From Pseudomonas silvicola (GTDB taxonomy: Bacteria > Pseudomonadota > Gammaproteobacteria > Pseudomonadales > Pseudomonadaceae): a DNA stretch of 64,000 nt. This document shows, piece after piece, positions 43,595-51,857 of the stretch. Location of the stretch: contig NZ_CP093280.1 in NCBI RefSeq assembly GCF_026651855.1, positions 6,656,501-6,720,500 on the forward strand, given 5' to 3'. Both the position numbers and the translations under genes were made by a program. Position 1 is the first letter of the stretch; every line of letters starts with the position of its first letter. The notes under the pieces were generated by a model that ran no database searches, was not told where the DNA came from, and saw only the letters and a program-made list of their open reading frames with translations.

Positions 43595-43897
43595 TGCGCC
43601 GGTATCAGTTGGCGTTGCTGATTGCGATGCTTGTGATCAACTCACCGCCGGTCATGATGCCTTGGGCTGCGCGGGGGATGCGGCCGGTGGTGCCGAATGT
43701 GGTGTTTAGTAGTTCGGCACATGGGTCGCCTGAGAGAAAAGCCCTGCGCAGCGAAAAAATGCATGGAAACACGGAGGATGGCCTACCCGCGGCATACGGC
43801 TAGGGTCGGTGATGCAGCGCACGCGTATGGATAGTTTTTGAAGGATGGGGTTCGGTTGACTAGTGAAGACGAGCTCTCGTCGGGCGTAACTTTGTTT

Positions 43898-44332
43898 TGT
43901 AGTGGTCAACTGATCCCGGACACTGCGTTAAGTTTTTCCTCTGCGACCGCAGGCGGTAGCCCTTCGTTGAATTGATGCGGTCGCCGCCAGTTGTACCGCT
44001 GCATCAAAAACCGACTGATATCTTCCTGTGCCAGCACAGCGCTCATGTAGCCCACCGTCGGTATCCATTCAGTCTCTGGCGTCAGAGCCTTGCTGGTGGG
44101 AGTAACACCGCCACGTTCTTGCTGAAGCTGGCTCACCCATCGACGAAGCGCCGATTCGATCAATCCGAGCGAACGGGCGGCTTCGATATGGCTGTAGCCT
44201 TGGTCGAGCACCAGGCACGCAGCCTCGCGTTTGAACTCAGGGGTAAAGGTACGACGTTGCTTGGTCATCAGACACCTCTCTATGGCGAGCATTCTCGCCT
44301 AAATGGGTGTCCGGTTTCATTAGACCACTACA
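43898..44332 (-). mobile_element. Internally deleted IS3-family element (435 bp)
   Basis: The terminal inverted repeats are TGTAGTGGTCAACTGATCCC on the left (43898 onward, continuing GGACAC) and the complement of TGTAGTGGTCTAATGAAACC on the right (ending 44332, continuing GGACAC), about 20 of 26 identical. The interior holds one fused transposase remnant. The length is about a third of a complete IS3 member, so the element cannot transpose alone. No clear target duplication flanks it. Confidence 0.85.
43906..44292 (-). pseudogene. IS3 transposase remnant, OrfA start joined to OrfB end
   Basis: A 128-residue reading frame. Residues 9-75 are the OrfA helix-turn-helix (TKQRRTFTPEFKREAACLVL, then SLGLIESALRRWVSQLQQER). 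At about residue 78 it switches in frame to the OrfB C-terminus (LMQRYNWRRPHQFNEGLPPA). The DDE catalytic core is missing. The in-frame fusion could still encode a DNA-binding inhibitor, but nothing shows that it does. Confidence 0.85.
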
Positions 44333-44669
44333 AAGACACACCGTGTATCCCCTCATCCAAAGTTTGGATGAGATCATCTACTACGATAGCCGGGGTTTCC
44401 AGTAGCGCAGGCAGCGACTCTGCCCATGCCCCCGGCAGCCAAAACTCCCCAACCGTTATCTTCGACCGGTCCAGCAAATCGACCAATCCACCCGCGTGAT
44501 CATGGTCAGCATGGGTGCAGATAACCACGTCCAGGTGATTCACACCGTATTTAGTCAACTCTTTTGAGAGAAGTGCGCTGCTTCTTCCACCGTCGACCAG
44601 AATTAATCGATTTGCGCGGCGTAGTAAAAATGCGTCACCTGAAACCGGCAACGCTATGAGCTGATCCAT
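44328..44669 (-). pseudogene. MBL-fold hydrolase, 3' truncated by the IS3 remnant
   Basis: The N-terminal 110 or so residues of a metallo-beta-lactamase fold protein: an opening strand with NRLILVDGG and the zinc motif ICTHADHDHAGGLVDLL (HxHxDH complete). The reading frame runs into the IS3 terminal repeat and stops after four foreign residues, losing the second half of the fold. It resembles ComEC-like stand-alone MBL hydrolases seen in conflict and signalling loci. ATG 44669 has AGGAGAATT upstream and overlaps the stop of a short upstream ORF as TGATG. Confidence 0.75.
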
Positions 44670-44923
44670 CAATTCTCCTGTGTCCTTCCACTGACTTTAA
44701 ATATGCACGCAGGCAGTGCACCAACCATCCTCGTAGGGGAAGGGAACCCGGTAACAGACTGCCTCAGCCATTCTATCAGAATAGGCGAGCAATGATGGCA
44801 AATAGCCTTAATCGCGTGCGTAGCCCAGTTCGATTCCCTCCAGCCTTGAGGAAGAGCAGAAATTAATGGTCTGCGCCTGATACAGTAGATAGGAGCTTTA
44901 AAGCCTCTCAGCGCGATGTCCAC
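44669..44923 (-). CDS. Possible small protein coupled to the MBL gene
   Basis: An 84-residue reading frame whose stop overlaps the MBL start (TGATG), as coupled genes do. The sequence shows no recognised domain, is rich in Pro, Ile, Cys and Trp and may be a frame-shifted remnant. From 44924 to 45217 I see no supported gene, only a triplicated GTGTAAGYC word near 45089-45115. Confidence 0.25.
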   Translation of the reverse strand: MDIALRGFKAPIYCIRRRPLISALPQGWRESNWATHAIKAICHHCSPILIEWLRQSVTGFPSPTRMVGALPACIFKVSGRTQEN

Positions 44924-45217
44924 CGTATGTCAATGACTCAACGATGAACGTCGGATCCGTATGTGTTCCGCTTCTGGTTTAACCACGCCGGTTCGGGAGA
45001 GAGGCCGCCCCTAACCAGGTCGCCTGTTCGTAGGGGGCATCGCTCAGGAAGGCCAACCCGCTCCGCTGAAGCTTCCAGGGGGGGGCCTCGTGTAAGTCGT
45101 GTAAGCCGTGTAAGAGCAGCCCCCTGCTACGAGTTATCATTTGGCCACTAGGCGCTTCAAAAAAAGGAAGCGAGTGCACATCGGACAACCCCAACGTGCA
45201 CTGTCAACTCAAAGGGG

Positions 45218-45359
45218 TCATTCGTCGTCACAGTCCAAGGGAGCATCAAGATCAATCCCGACGTCTTGGATTAGTTCTTGGATACGCTGCACGAGAGCTG
45301 GATCGATGGGTTTGAGGTGCTGAGGATTGGTTTCAAGGTCATCGGAGAGCGCCTTGAGA
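45218..45359 (-). pseudogene. PrlF-family antitoxin, C-terminal fragment
   Basis: The last 46 codons of a PrlF/SohA-type AbrB-like antitoxin: ALSDDLETNPQHLKPIDPAL, then VQRIQELIQDVGIDLDAPLD and the acidic CDDE end. In the family this segment follows the AbrB DNA-binding domain and contacts the YhaV toxin. The fragment abuts the left end of the IS66 element at 45360, so the 5' part is lost. I could not find the missing half on the other side of the element, nor a yhaV downstream. Confidence 0.7.
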
Positions 45360-45459
45360 GTAACCGAACGGCGAACACACCTACCGAACTCCAGCATTAA
45401 GGGCGATGTTGTCCGTCTATTTTTAAGCGGACGCGATCACCCTTATCGCCAGGATTTCC

Positions 45460-45777
45460 ATGCGCCAACGAAGCTCTTACCCGAAGCCCTTCAAAGCCCA
45501 AGTCGTTCAGGAGTACCTGCAACCTGGAGCGTCAGTTTCAAGCGTCGCCATCAGTCATGGCATCAACGCCAACGTTATCCGCAAGTGGCTGCCGATTTAC
45601 CGCGACAAGGTAGTTGCGCCACTTCCTGCATTCATACCACTGCAAGCCATGCCCAAACGGCCCGCGGATGAGGCGGTGGTTATCGCACTGCCGCTGGGTG
45701 CTCAAACCATCACGGTCAAATGGCCGATCTCCGACCCGGACGGTTGCGCCCGCTTCATCCGCAGCCTTTCGCTATGA
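45460..45777 (+). CDS. tnpA: IS66 TnpA accessory protein
   Basis: A 105-residue protein with an N-terminal helix-turn-helix (PKPFKAQVVQEYLQPGASVS, then INANVIRKWLPIYRDK) and the C-terminal WPISDPDGCARFIRSL typical of IS66 OrfA. It is needed for transposition and probably binds DNA. Its stop overlaps tnpB by four bases (ATGA). Confidence 0.92.
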   Translation: MRQRSSYPKPFKAQVVQEYLQPGASVSSVAISHGINANVIRKWLPIYRDKVVAPLPAFIPLQAMPKRPADEAVVIALPLGAQTITVKWPISDPDGCARFIRSLSL

Positions 45778-46109
45778 TCCGCATCGACGCCATCTGGCTC
45801 GCCACAGAGCCCATGGACATGCGCGCTGGCACCGAAACTGCCCTTGCCCGTGTGATCGCTGTATTCGGTGCGGCGAAGCCGCACTGCGCTTATCTATTCG
45901 CGAATCGCCGCGCCAACCGGATGAAAGTACTGGTTCACGACGGCGTGGGTATCTGGCTGGCCGCGCGGCGGTTGAACCAAGGAAAATTCCATTGGCCAGG
46001 CACACACCGTGGCCACGAAGTTGAACTCGACGCCGAACAACTTCAAGCGCTGGTGCTCGGCCTGCCTTGGCAGCGGGTCGGCGCCAACGGCGCAATTACG
46101 TTGCTCTGA
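45774..46109 (+). CDS. tnpB: IS66 TnpB (Orf2) accessory protein
   Basis: A 111-residue IS66 Orf2 protein: IDAIWLATEPMDMRAGTETA followed by HCAYLFANRRANRMKVLVHD and GIWLAARRLNQGKFHWP are its conserved blocks. It is required for transposition of IS66 members and has no known catalytic activity. It is coupled to tnpA and is unrelated to the IS200/IS605 TnpB. Confidence 0.93.
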   Translation: MIRIDAIWLATEPMDMRAGTETALARVIAVFGAAKPHCAYLFANRRANRMKVLVHDGVGIWLAARRLNQGKFHWPGTHRGHEVELDAEQLQALVLGLPWQRVGANGAITLL

Positions 46110-46159
46110 ATCGGGTCTTTTAGCTGTGTCGGGTGGGCTGCTTTGGTAAAATCCACGGC

Positions 46160-47681
46160 ATGACTTCCTCGCCCAATCTCGACCAAATGATCCCCGATCA
46201 ACTGCGTGCACTCGCGGCGCAGTTGCTGTCGAAGGTCGACACTATGGGCAGAGAGAGCCGCCGCGACAAGACCGTCATCGAGCAGCTCTCTCACGAGATC
46301 GCCATCCTCAAACGCCACAAGTTTGCCAAGCGCAGTGAGCAGATCAGCCCAAGCCAGCTTGCTGGATGACTTGCTCAGCACCGACCTTGAGGCCATCGAC
46401 GCCGAGCTGAAAGCACTTCGCCCCGCCCCGGCACCGAACGAAGCACGCCAACAGCCTAAGCGCGCGCCGTTACCGCCGCAGTTCCCACGTACCGTCATTC
46501 ATCACGAGCCGGAGAACACCGAGTGTGCCTGTGGCTGCCAGCTTCAGCGCATCGGCGAAGACGTCAGCGAGAAACTGGATTACACACCCGGCGTGTTCAC
46601 CGTTGAGCAGCACGTGCGTGGCAAATGGGCCTGCCGTCAATGTGAAACACTGACTCAAGCGCCAGTGCCGGCCCAGGTGATCGACAAGGGTATCCCCACT
46701 GCCGGCTTGTTGGCCCACGTGATGGTTGCCAAGTTCGCCGACCATCTTCCGCTGTACCGGCAGGAAAAGATCTTCGGCCGTGCCGGCCTGGCGATCCCGC
46801 GCTCGACGCTGGCTCAGTGGGTCGGCCAAACCGGCGTACAACTGCAACCGCTGGTAGATGCATTGCGCGAAGCCGTGTTGGCTCAGCAAGTCGTTCATGC
46901 CGATGAAACACCGGTGCAGATGCTGGCCCCGAGCGAGAAGAAAACGCACCGCGCGTATGTCTGGGCCTACTGCACCACACCGTTTTCAGCACTGAAAGCA
47001 GTCGTCTACGACTTCAGCCCCAGCCGTGCGGGCGAACATGCGCGCAACTTCCTGGGCACTTGGAACGGCAAGCTGGTGTGCGATGACTTCGCAGGCTACA
47101 AAGCTGGCTTTGAACAGGGCATCACCGAAATCGGCTGCATGGCCCACGCCCGACGCAAGTTTTTCGACCTGCATGTGGCGAATAAAAGCCAGTTGGCCGA
47201 ACAGGCCCTGCACTCCATCGGCGGGTTGTACGAAGTCGAACGGCAGGCCAAGGACATGAGCGATGAAGATCGCTGGCGATTACGCCAAGAAGTTGCGGTG
47301 CCCGTCGCTGAGAAGTTGCATGAGTGGATGTTGGCTCAGCGCGTGCTTGTGCCCGAGGGATCGGCCACGGCCAAGGCACTGGATTACAGCCTGAAACGCT
47401 GGGTAGTGCTGACGCGCTACCTGGATGATGGTGCTGTGCCCATCGACAATAACCCGGTCGAAAATACGATCAGGCCATGGGCGCTTGGCCGTTCCAACTG
47501 GCTGTTTGCTGGGTCGCTGCGCAGTGGTAAACGGGCTGCGGCGATCATGAGTCTGATCCAGTCGGCACGCATGAACGGGCATGATCCGTATGCATACCTC
47601 AAGGATGTGCTGATGCGGCTGCCGACGCAGAAGGCCAGTGGGATCGAGCAGTTGCTGCCGCATCAGTGGGTGTCGAGCTGA
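46160..47681 (+). pseudogene. tnpC: IS66 TnpC transposase, frameshifted
   Basis: The DDE transposase is split by a +1 frameshift. ATG 46160 begins MTSSPNLDQMIPDQLRALAA and the coiled coil runs to KFAKRSEQISPSQ, where the frame stops at 46369. The family sequence continues from about 46350 in the next frame (ASLLDDLLSTDLEAIDAELK) and is intact to 47681. It includes the zinc-ribbon ECACGCQLQ, the catalytic-core HADETPVQML and CDDFAGYKAGF, and the end PVENTIRPWALGRSNWLFAG. A single extra base near 46345-46356 explains this. The element is probably inactive unless ribosomes slip there. Confidence 0.85.
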
Positions 47682-47812
47682 ACTACGCAAGGCGTATTCC
47701 CCGTACGCTTACCGCCAGCGTAGTATGGCTGTAAGTAGATAGTGGCGCCGGTACAGCGATACCTAATTCAATGTGCCAAGATTCGGCCACCACGGATGAG
47801 CACCAATCGAAT

Positions 47813-48283
47813 ATGCCTAGCCCCCGCTCCAATACCGATTTTATGCGGCTTGCTCTTGCCCAAGGGCGTTTAGCCTTACCTGTGTGCCTTCCAAACCCGC
47901 CAGTAGGTTGCGTGCTAGTAAAGGACGGCGTGGTGATCAGCCAAGGCTATACACAGGCACCTGGGCTTTATCACGCGGAAGCGATGGCGTTAAGCCGGTT
48001 AACGAATGACTGCTCCGGGATGACTGCTTTTGTCACACTTGAGCCATGCTCCTTTCATGGTCGAACTCCGTCATGTGCTCTGGCACTCATAAACAGCGGA
48101 GTAGAGAAGGTTTTTGTTGGTTTGCTTGATCCCGATCCGAGAAATTCGGGAGCGGGCATAAGAATGCTGCGAGGTGCAGGCATTACAGTTGTTGTCGGCT
48201 TATTGGCGGAGGAAGCCGCTGAAGACTTAGCTGATTTTTTGGTAAGCAAACCGGGTGTATCGTCGAATCGTAACGATCAGTAA
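47813..48283 (+). CDS. Stand-alone RibD-type deaminase
   Basis: A 156-residue cytidine-deaminase-fold protein with the RibD zinc site: His54 and Glu56 in LYHAEAMAL, Cys79 and Cys88 in LEPCSFHGRTPSC. NPPVGCVLVKDG is the RibD substrate loop. The reductase half of RibD is absent. In riboflavin synthesis this domain deaminates diaminohydroxyphosphoribosylaminopyrimidine; stand-alone copies outside a rib operon often act on other pyrimidines or in natural-product or phage-conflict loci. ATG 47813 is my choice; an ATG at 47771 adds 14 residues. It lies just right of IS66 in the island. The GC is lower than in core genes. Confidence 0.8.
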   Translation: MPSPRSNTDFMRLALAQGRLALPVCLPNPPVGCVLVKDGVVISQGYTQAPGLYHAEAMALSRLTNDCSGMTAFVTLEPCSFHGRTPSCALALINSGVEKVFVGLLDPDPRNSGAGIRMLRGAGITVVVGLLAEEAAEDLADFLVSKPGVSSNRNDQ

Positions 48284-48666
48284 ATCGTTGGCATCTCAGC
48301 GCAAGGTGGGATGCCCAGACGGTTACCCTTGAGAGAAGCGTGTATGTCTTCAAGTGAGAGCTTTTGGGCTATATGACCTCCTATGTATCTAATGAAAACC
48401 GCACTAGATGGCATGATAGCGAATGAGAGGCACCTAAGCCGCTGGGCCATTTCCGCGTAGCGGGTTGATCAGAGCCTACACCGCTTCGCGAATCAATCCA
48501 GGGTAATTGAGTGGTCGTCGAACCTCCTTCCTAGCGACAGCCAAAAATCGGCTAGAAGCGGTGAGGTCTGGGCGTTGCGGTCTCGCAAGCGAGGCGGAGA
48601 GCGGATCAGGTTCGCCGAGTTCAAGGCACGGAGTGCCAGCTAGCTTACACTCGCGACCTTAAAAAG
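48284..48666. other. Non-coding stretch of the island
   Basis: I see no reading frame or RNA gene I can support here. Between 48521 and 48660 there are several short inverted words (for example TCTCGCAAGCGAGG) but nothing that forms a known structure. It leads into the palindrome array. Confidence 0.4.
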
Positions 48667-48821
48667 TGTAATGACATAACAGTCATGATCTTGAGATGTG
48701 GAATGCCGTTACAGTCTCCCTCCAAGAAGGGGGGGGGTAATACCATTACAGTAGTGACCCTGAAAGGTGTAATGCGGTTACAGTTTCATTCCAAGAAGGG
48801 GGGGTGTAATGCAATCTCACC
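48667..48821. repeat. Array of 17-bp palindromic sites ending in umuC (transposon-end-like)
   Basis: Four copies of TGTAATGCNGTTACAGT-like 17-mers begin at 48667, 48699, 48736 and 48768, and a half copy at 48805. The spacings are 32, 37, 32 and 37 bases, so the basic unit is 69 bp holding two sites, each second one followed by CCAAGAAGG plus a G run. The last site changes to TGAGATTGCATTACAC (minus strand) exactly where umuC homology begins. A set of end-proximal repeated sites with a variant terminal copy is how Tn7- and Tn5053-like transposon ends look. Confidence 0.6.
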
Positions 48822-49172
48822 TCCAAATTTGGTGAGGTCGCCATGAATGCAGGTCAGGTCAGCAAAGCACTCATCAATCGAGTAGACCTCACTGGCCGGT
48901 ACCATCGACTCGATGATCGTCATGATTCGCTGGCTGATGTCGCCGTAAAGCGCATAGTTGCTACTGAAAGCGACCTCTCCATGCCGCCGAAGGTGATCCT
49001 TGATTTGGAAGTACGGTTGGCCCATTTTCACGAATGGCTTGGCGTCGTACGACCTAGCGATCACGCATCTATCGTTGTTCGACAGGACGACTAAGGGCGT
49101 CTTGGCGAGATCCGGTCGGAAGACACGCTCGCAACTGGCATAGAAGCTATTGCAGTCGATCAATGCAAAGAC
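48820..49172 (-). pseudogene. umuC: UmuC/RulB-type Y-family polymerase, N-terminal fragment
   Basis: About 117 codons of a UmuC polymerase: VFALIDCNSFYASCERVFRP, then VVLSNNDRCVIARSYDAKPF, FSSNYALYGDISQRIM and YSIDECFADLTCI with the catalytic Asp and Glu. Homology ends at LTKFG, at the border with the palindrome array, and the frame then runs 12 foreign residues to a stop. The thumb, little finger and beta-clamp site are missing. On its 5' side no start codon or umuD is seen; the frame is open into unrelated sequence, so both ends are broken. umuDC homologues on plasmids and islands are known insertion targets. Confidence 0.8.
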
Positions 49173-49768
49173 TGGCTCAGGTATTGGCGCCGATGTTGAA
49201 TTGACCCAAATGCCAACAGATCCCTGACTCAGTCTGAATTCTCGCTAACCATGCCTGTGCGGGGGTTATACCGATCTAACGATGGGTGAGTCTGGCTTCG
49301 GTACACGGGTTAATTTGGCATCGGCTCAACACCCTGGCAAACTTCAGCGCCTGCGCTGCTCGGAAGGCACTGTTACAGGTACAGCCAGAAACGCCTAGCT
49401 GCCCCGTACGTGAACAAGCTCGACCAGGCTGGAGTAGCTTGGGCCATCAGGGGGTAAACAAGACATTAAACCGCTGCGCTTAACCCTTGACTAGCCTCCC
49501 GTACTCAGTGCGCAGTTCAGATTGTGATTTCTCACCGAAGTCACCACTAGGCCATAACTGGGGAGCACATCATCGAGATCCTTAACACGTATAAATCTCA
49601 CTTCCTTTAATTAGGCTCAATGCTATACAGCACCTTCATTAGGGACAATCCGAAGCCTTTCTATGGGTCGATAGCTGTCCTCATTGGAGGCAGCGGGATG
49701 TTAATAGCAGGGGCCTTTGGGAAAGCGGCTTCCTTCAGGCAGGCTGGAGGAAACACCATATTCGCCAC
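49173..49768. other. Island spacer with possible IS-end remnants
   Basis: I see no confident gene. At 49195-49217 the minus strand reads TGTTGGCATTTGGGTCAATT, similar to IS21-type tips, and a related TTTGGCATCGGCTCAAC lies at 49314-49330; both may be remnants of an IS end. A 36-codon minus-strand frame from GTG 49601 to 49491 (RFIRVKDLDDVLPSYG...) reads like protein but has poor start signals. Confidence 0.3.
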
Positions 49769-51244
49769 TCATTGCAAAATTGACACACACCTATTCAGTA
49801 ACAATTCGTTGCCCACTATTACCAAATTCAAATTTTTTCTAGCCCGAGTAATATTTTGAAAAAGCATCATAACAGGGTGATAGTACGCACGCCCTGTGTA
49901 GCAAAGCTCACCATCATCATCATCATAAGAAAAATACCGATCCAATATAACTACCACCCCATCAAATTCTTGACCTATAACCTGATGAGAATTTTTCTCA
50001 TCTTGGCAAAAATAATCTTCATGATGCTCCTTATTATATTGGGACGGGGTAAAGCGCAAAACCTCCCAGCCTGGCTCATTCAAACTAGACAAATAAAGCT
50101 TGGCATCCTCCGGACTATTGAAATAATTAATCCGAATATTATCCCTACTTTCCAAAGGCAGCTTACGCCCATTATTAAATAACATCTTTACAAACGCCGA
50201 AATCTCCTTATTGGTTCTAATCTTCTCCGACAACCTATAAATAACCAGCCCATTTATGGCATTAATCTTCTCATCAATTTTGGCCCTTTCCTCCGAATTT
50301 GATAGTGTCTGAACCTTATCGTAAGAAAATATGCACCCCCCCTTGGCAGCCTCAATTTTTTGAATCACATCCTTAAGTTGCCATGCATAGATACGCTGTG
50401 CCTCATCAATCACAACCAAGTCATAAACAGCGAAGTCGTAATTGGCGTAGCGCTTGATGGGCGCTATATTCCAGCCATTCCTAACCAACTCATGCTGCCC
50501 TTCATTCAAGCTACCACAATGAATGATAATTACATTTTTGCCCGCTCTCCTAAGCTCATTTGCAATATCATATACGAGCAGCGTTTTGCCGGTACCTGCG
50601 CTACCCACAACGCTCACGAATTTAGGTGCTTTTGGGCCACTAAAATATTGCGATACTAGATTTTTAATTTCCTCCTGCTGATGAGTAAGAAAATACTTCC
50701 CCTCTAGAAACTTTTCAGTAGAGTTAAATGGAGACACCAGATAATCGGATGGATCAAAGAGATTATCCACGACCTCTGTACGATCCACCTCTTGCCTATC
50801 AAGCAGATCGCGAAGAGATACGAGATCAATCTCAGCCAAACTATCATCATCCTGGAGGCCGTACAATGTTGCGACATCCACAACATACGTACAGGCATAC
50901 ACCTTCCTCCCAGTGCACCCTAGATAATACTTATTCCTGATTAGCTGTGCCTTAACCTTATCCTCAGAACAAGTTTTTTTGAGTTCAATATTAACAACAA
51001 ACTCCTTTCCAAATCTCAATAGATCGAACTCTTTGCCTATCTGAGGGATTTTGTAACCAACATAAAACTTATCAAAGGCACTTAGCTTGCTTGGCAGCGC
51101 ATACAACGCTTTGAGCAGAACCTTCAAGTCTACGATTTCGGCAGGCTTGATCTGGATACCATGAAGGTCCAGAAATGCATTAAAACTCAATAAAGGCAAC
51201 GAATCACTTGCCTGAACCAATGACATCAGGTTGATATACTTCAT
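49769..51244 (-). CDS. Nuclease-helicase: PD-(D/E)XK-like domain fused to SF1/DUF2075-type helicase
   Basis: A 491-residue protein, AT-rich and with codon use unlike its surroundings. The N-terminal 165 residues contain KEFDLLRFGK and VVNIELKK; Asp74, Glu87 and Lys89 fit a restriction-like PD-(D/E)XK or NERD-type nuclease core. The C-terminal part is a P-loop helicase with Walker A GSAGTGKT at 214-221, Walker B LVVIDEAQR near 277-284, a motif-V-like QVIGQEFDGVVVIL and a motif-VI-like QNITRARKNLNLVIVG. This resembles DUF2075/Schlafen-helicase-type proteins, several of which act in phage defence. It has a G-run Shine-Dalgarno before ATG 51244. It is alone on its strand. Confidence 0.8.
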   Translation of the reverse strand: MKYINLMSLVQASDSLPLLSFNAFLDLHGIQIKPAEIVDLKVLLKALYALPSKLSAFDKFYVGYKIPQIGKEFDLLRFGKEFVVNIELKKTCSEDKVKAQLIRNKYYLGCTGRKVYACTYVVDVATLYGLQDDDSLAEIDLVSLRDLLDRQEVDRTEVVDNLFDPSDYLVSPFNSTEKFLEGKYFLTHQQEEIKNLVSQYFSGPKAPKFVSVVGSAGTGKTLLVYDIANELRRAGKNVIIIHCGSLNEGQHELVRNGWNIAPIKRYANYDFAVYDLVVIDEAQRIYAWQLKDVIQKIEAAKGGCIFSYDKVQTLSNSEERAKIDEKINAINGLVIYRLSEKIRTNKEISAFVKMLFNNGRKLPLESRDNIRINYFNSPEDAKLYLSSLNEPGWEVLRFTPSQYNKEHHEDYFCQDEKNSHQVIGQEFDGVVVILDRYFSYDDDDGELCYTGRAYYHPVMMLFQNITRARKNLNLVIVGNELLLNRCVSILQ

Positions 51245-51857
51245 GCGCCCCCCCCAATTCTTCCCCTACAAGACGTAAACCTGCGTATCGCCAACTTTTC
51301 TCAATGCTCGGATCTAGTATCCGCCCTACACCCGGTTGCTACTTACCAGTTAACATCCTTTCCTTATAGGCGAGTTTTCGCGAACCGGCTAGCAGCAGCT
51401 AGGAATTTTCGATAGCAACGAGAGTCGCAACACGGACAGAAAAACCTCCGCCCCCCCCCCTGAGAAACGGTGCGCCCATGCGTTACCATCCCGCTTAAGA
51501 TTCTACTGTTCGCACGCTCCTTGCCCCCCCTGAAGGGTGGTAGCCTGAGACACTGCTGCGTCCCGGTTTCTGGCAGAAGGTGACGATCGCAGATGCATTG
51601 GCGTAGGATATCAATACAGATAGGGGGGGACAAAATGTGCTTACTACTTCCGCTAGTGGCCAGACTCGTCGATGGCTTCGTCGCCTTGTCGAATTGGCCG
51701 CTAAGAGCCACCCCTTTTGCTTTCCAAAACGGGCGAGTAATGTGCCAGCTGGGCTGCTTGGCGGTTCAAGAAATTAACTGAATTTTTTAGTGACGATCCA
51801 GAACAGGTCGTCTCATGTTTAGTACCATGCAGTGAATCAGCTCAAGGTGAAGGAAAT
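51245..51857. other. Divergent intergenic region between helicase and HNH genes
   Basis: About 600 bases with no supported gene. A minus-strand frame at 51364-51711 ends in RRFFCPCCDSRCYRKFLAAA, which may be a worn zinc-ribbon remnant. Runs of G and C (for example at 51452-51461) are notable. The promoters of both flanking genes must be here, but none is obvious. Confidence 0.35.

Larger units (their letters stand above)
45360..47712 (+). mobile_element. IS66-family insertion sequence (about 2.35 kb)
   Basis: The left end GTAACCGAACGGCGAACACA (45360-45379, then CC) and right end GGCGTATTCCCCGTACGCTT (47691-47710, then AC) are imperfect 22-bp inverted repeats with 17 matches and the IS66-type GTAA tip. 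Three genes tnpA, tnpB, tnpC run in order between them. The 8-bp flanks (CCTTGAGA and CGCCAGCG) do not match, so the flanks have been rearranged after insertion or one end is not original. Confidence 0.88.

Noticed and set aside
43591-43803. A 70-codon frame after the hypothetical gene
   Set aside because: No family, a poor start signal and an odd composition; probably chance.
45089-45115. Triplicated GTGTAAGYC word
   Set aside because: Three copies of nine bases are too few to call a repeat element; mentioned only in passing.
48667-48821. The 17-bp palindromes as a CRISPR array or plasmid iterons
   Set aside because: The spacers are related rather than unique and no replication gene is present. 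A transposon end fits the umuC break better.
51364-51711. Minus-strand 115-codon frame with a CPCC-type end
   Set aside because: Only the last 25 residues look protein-like. The frame crosses long C runs, so at best it is a worn remnant.
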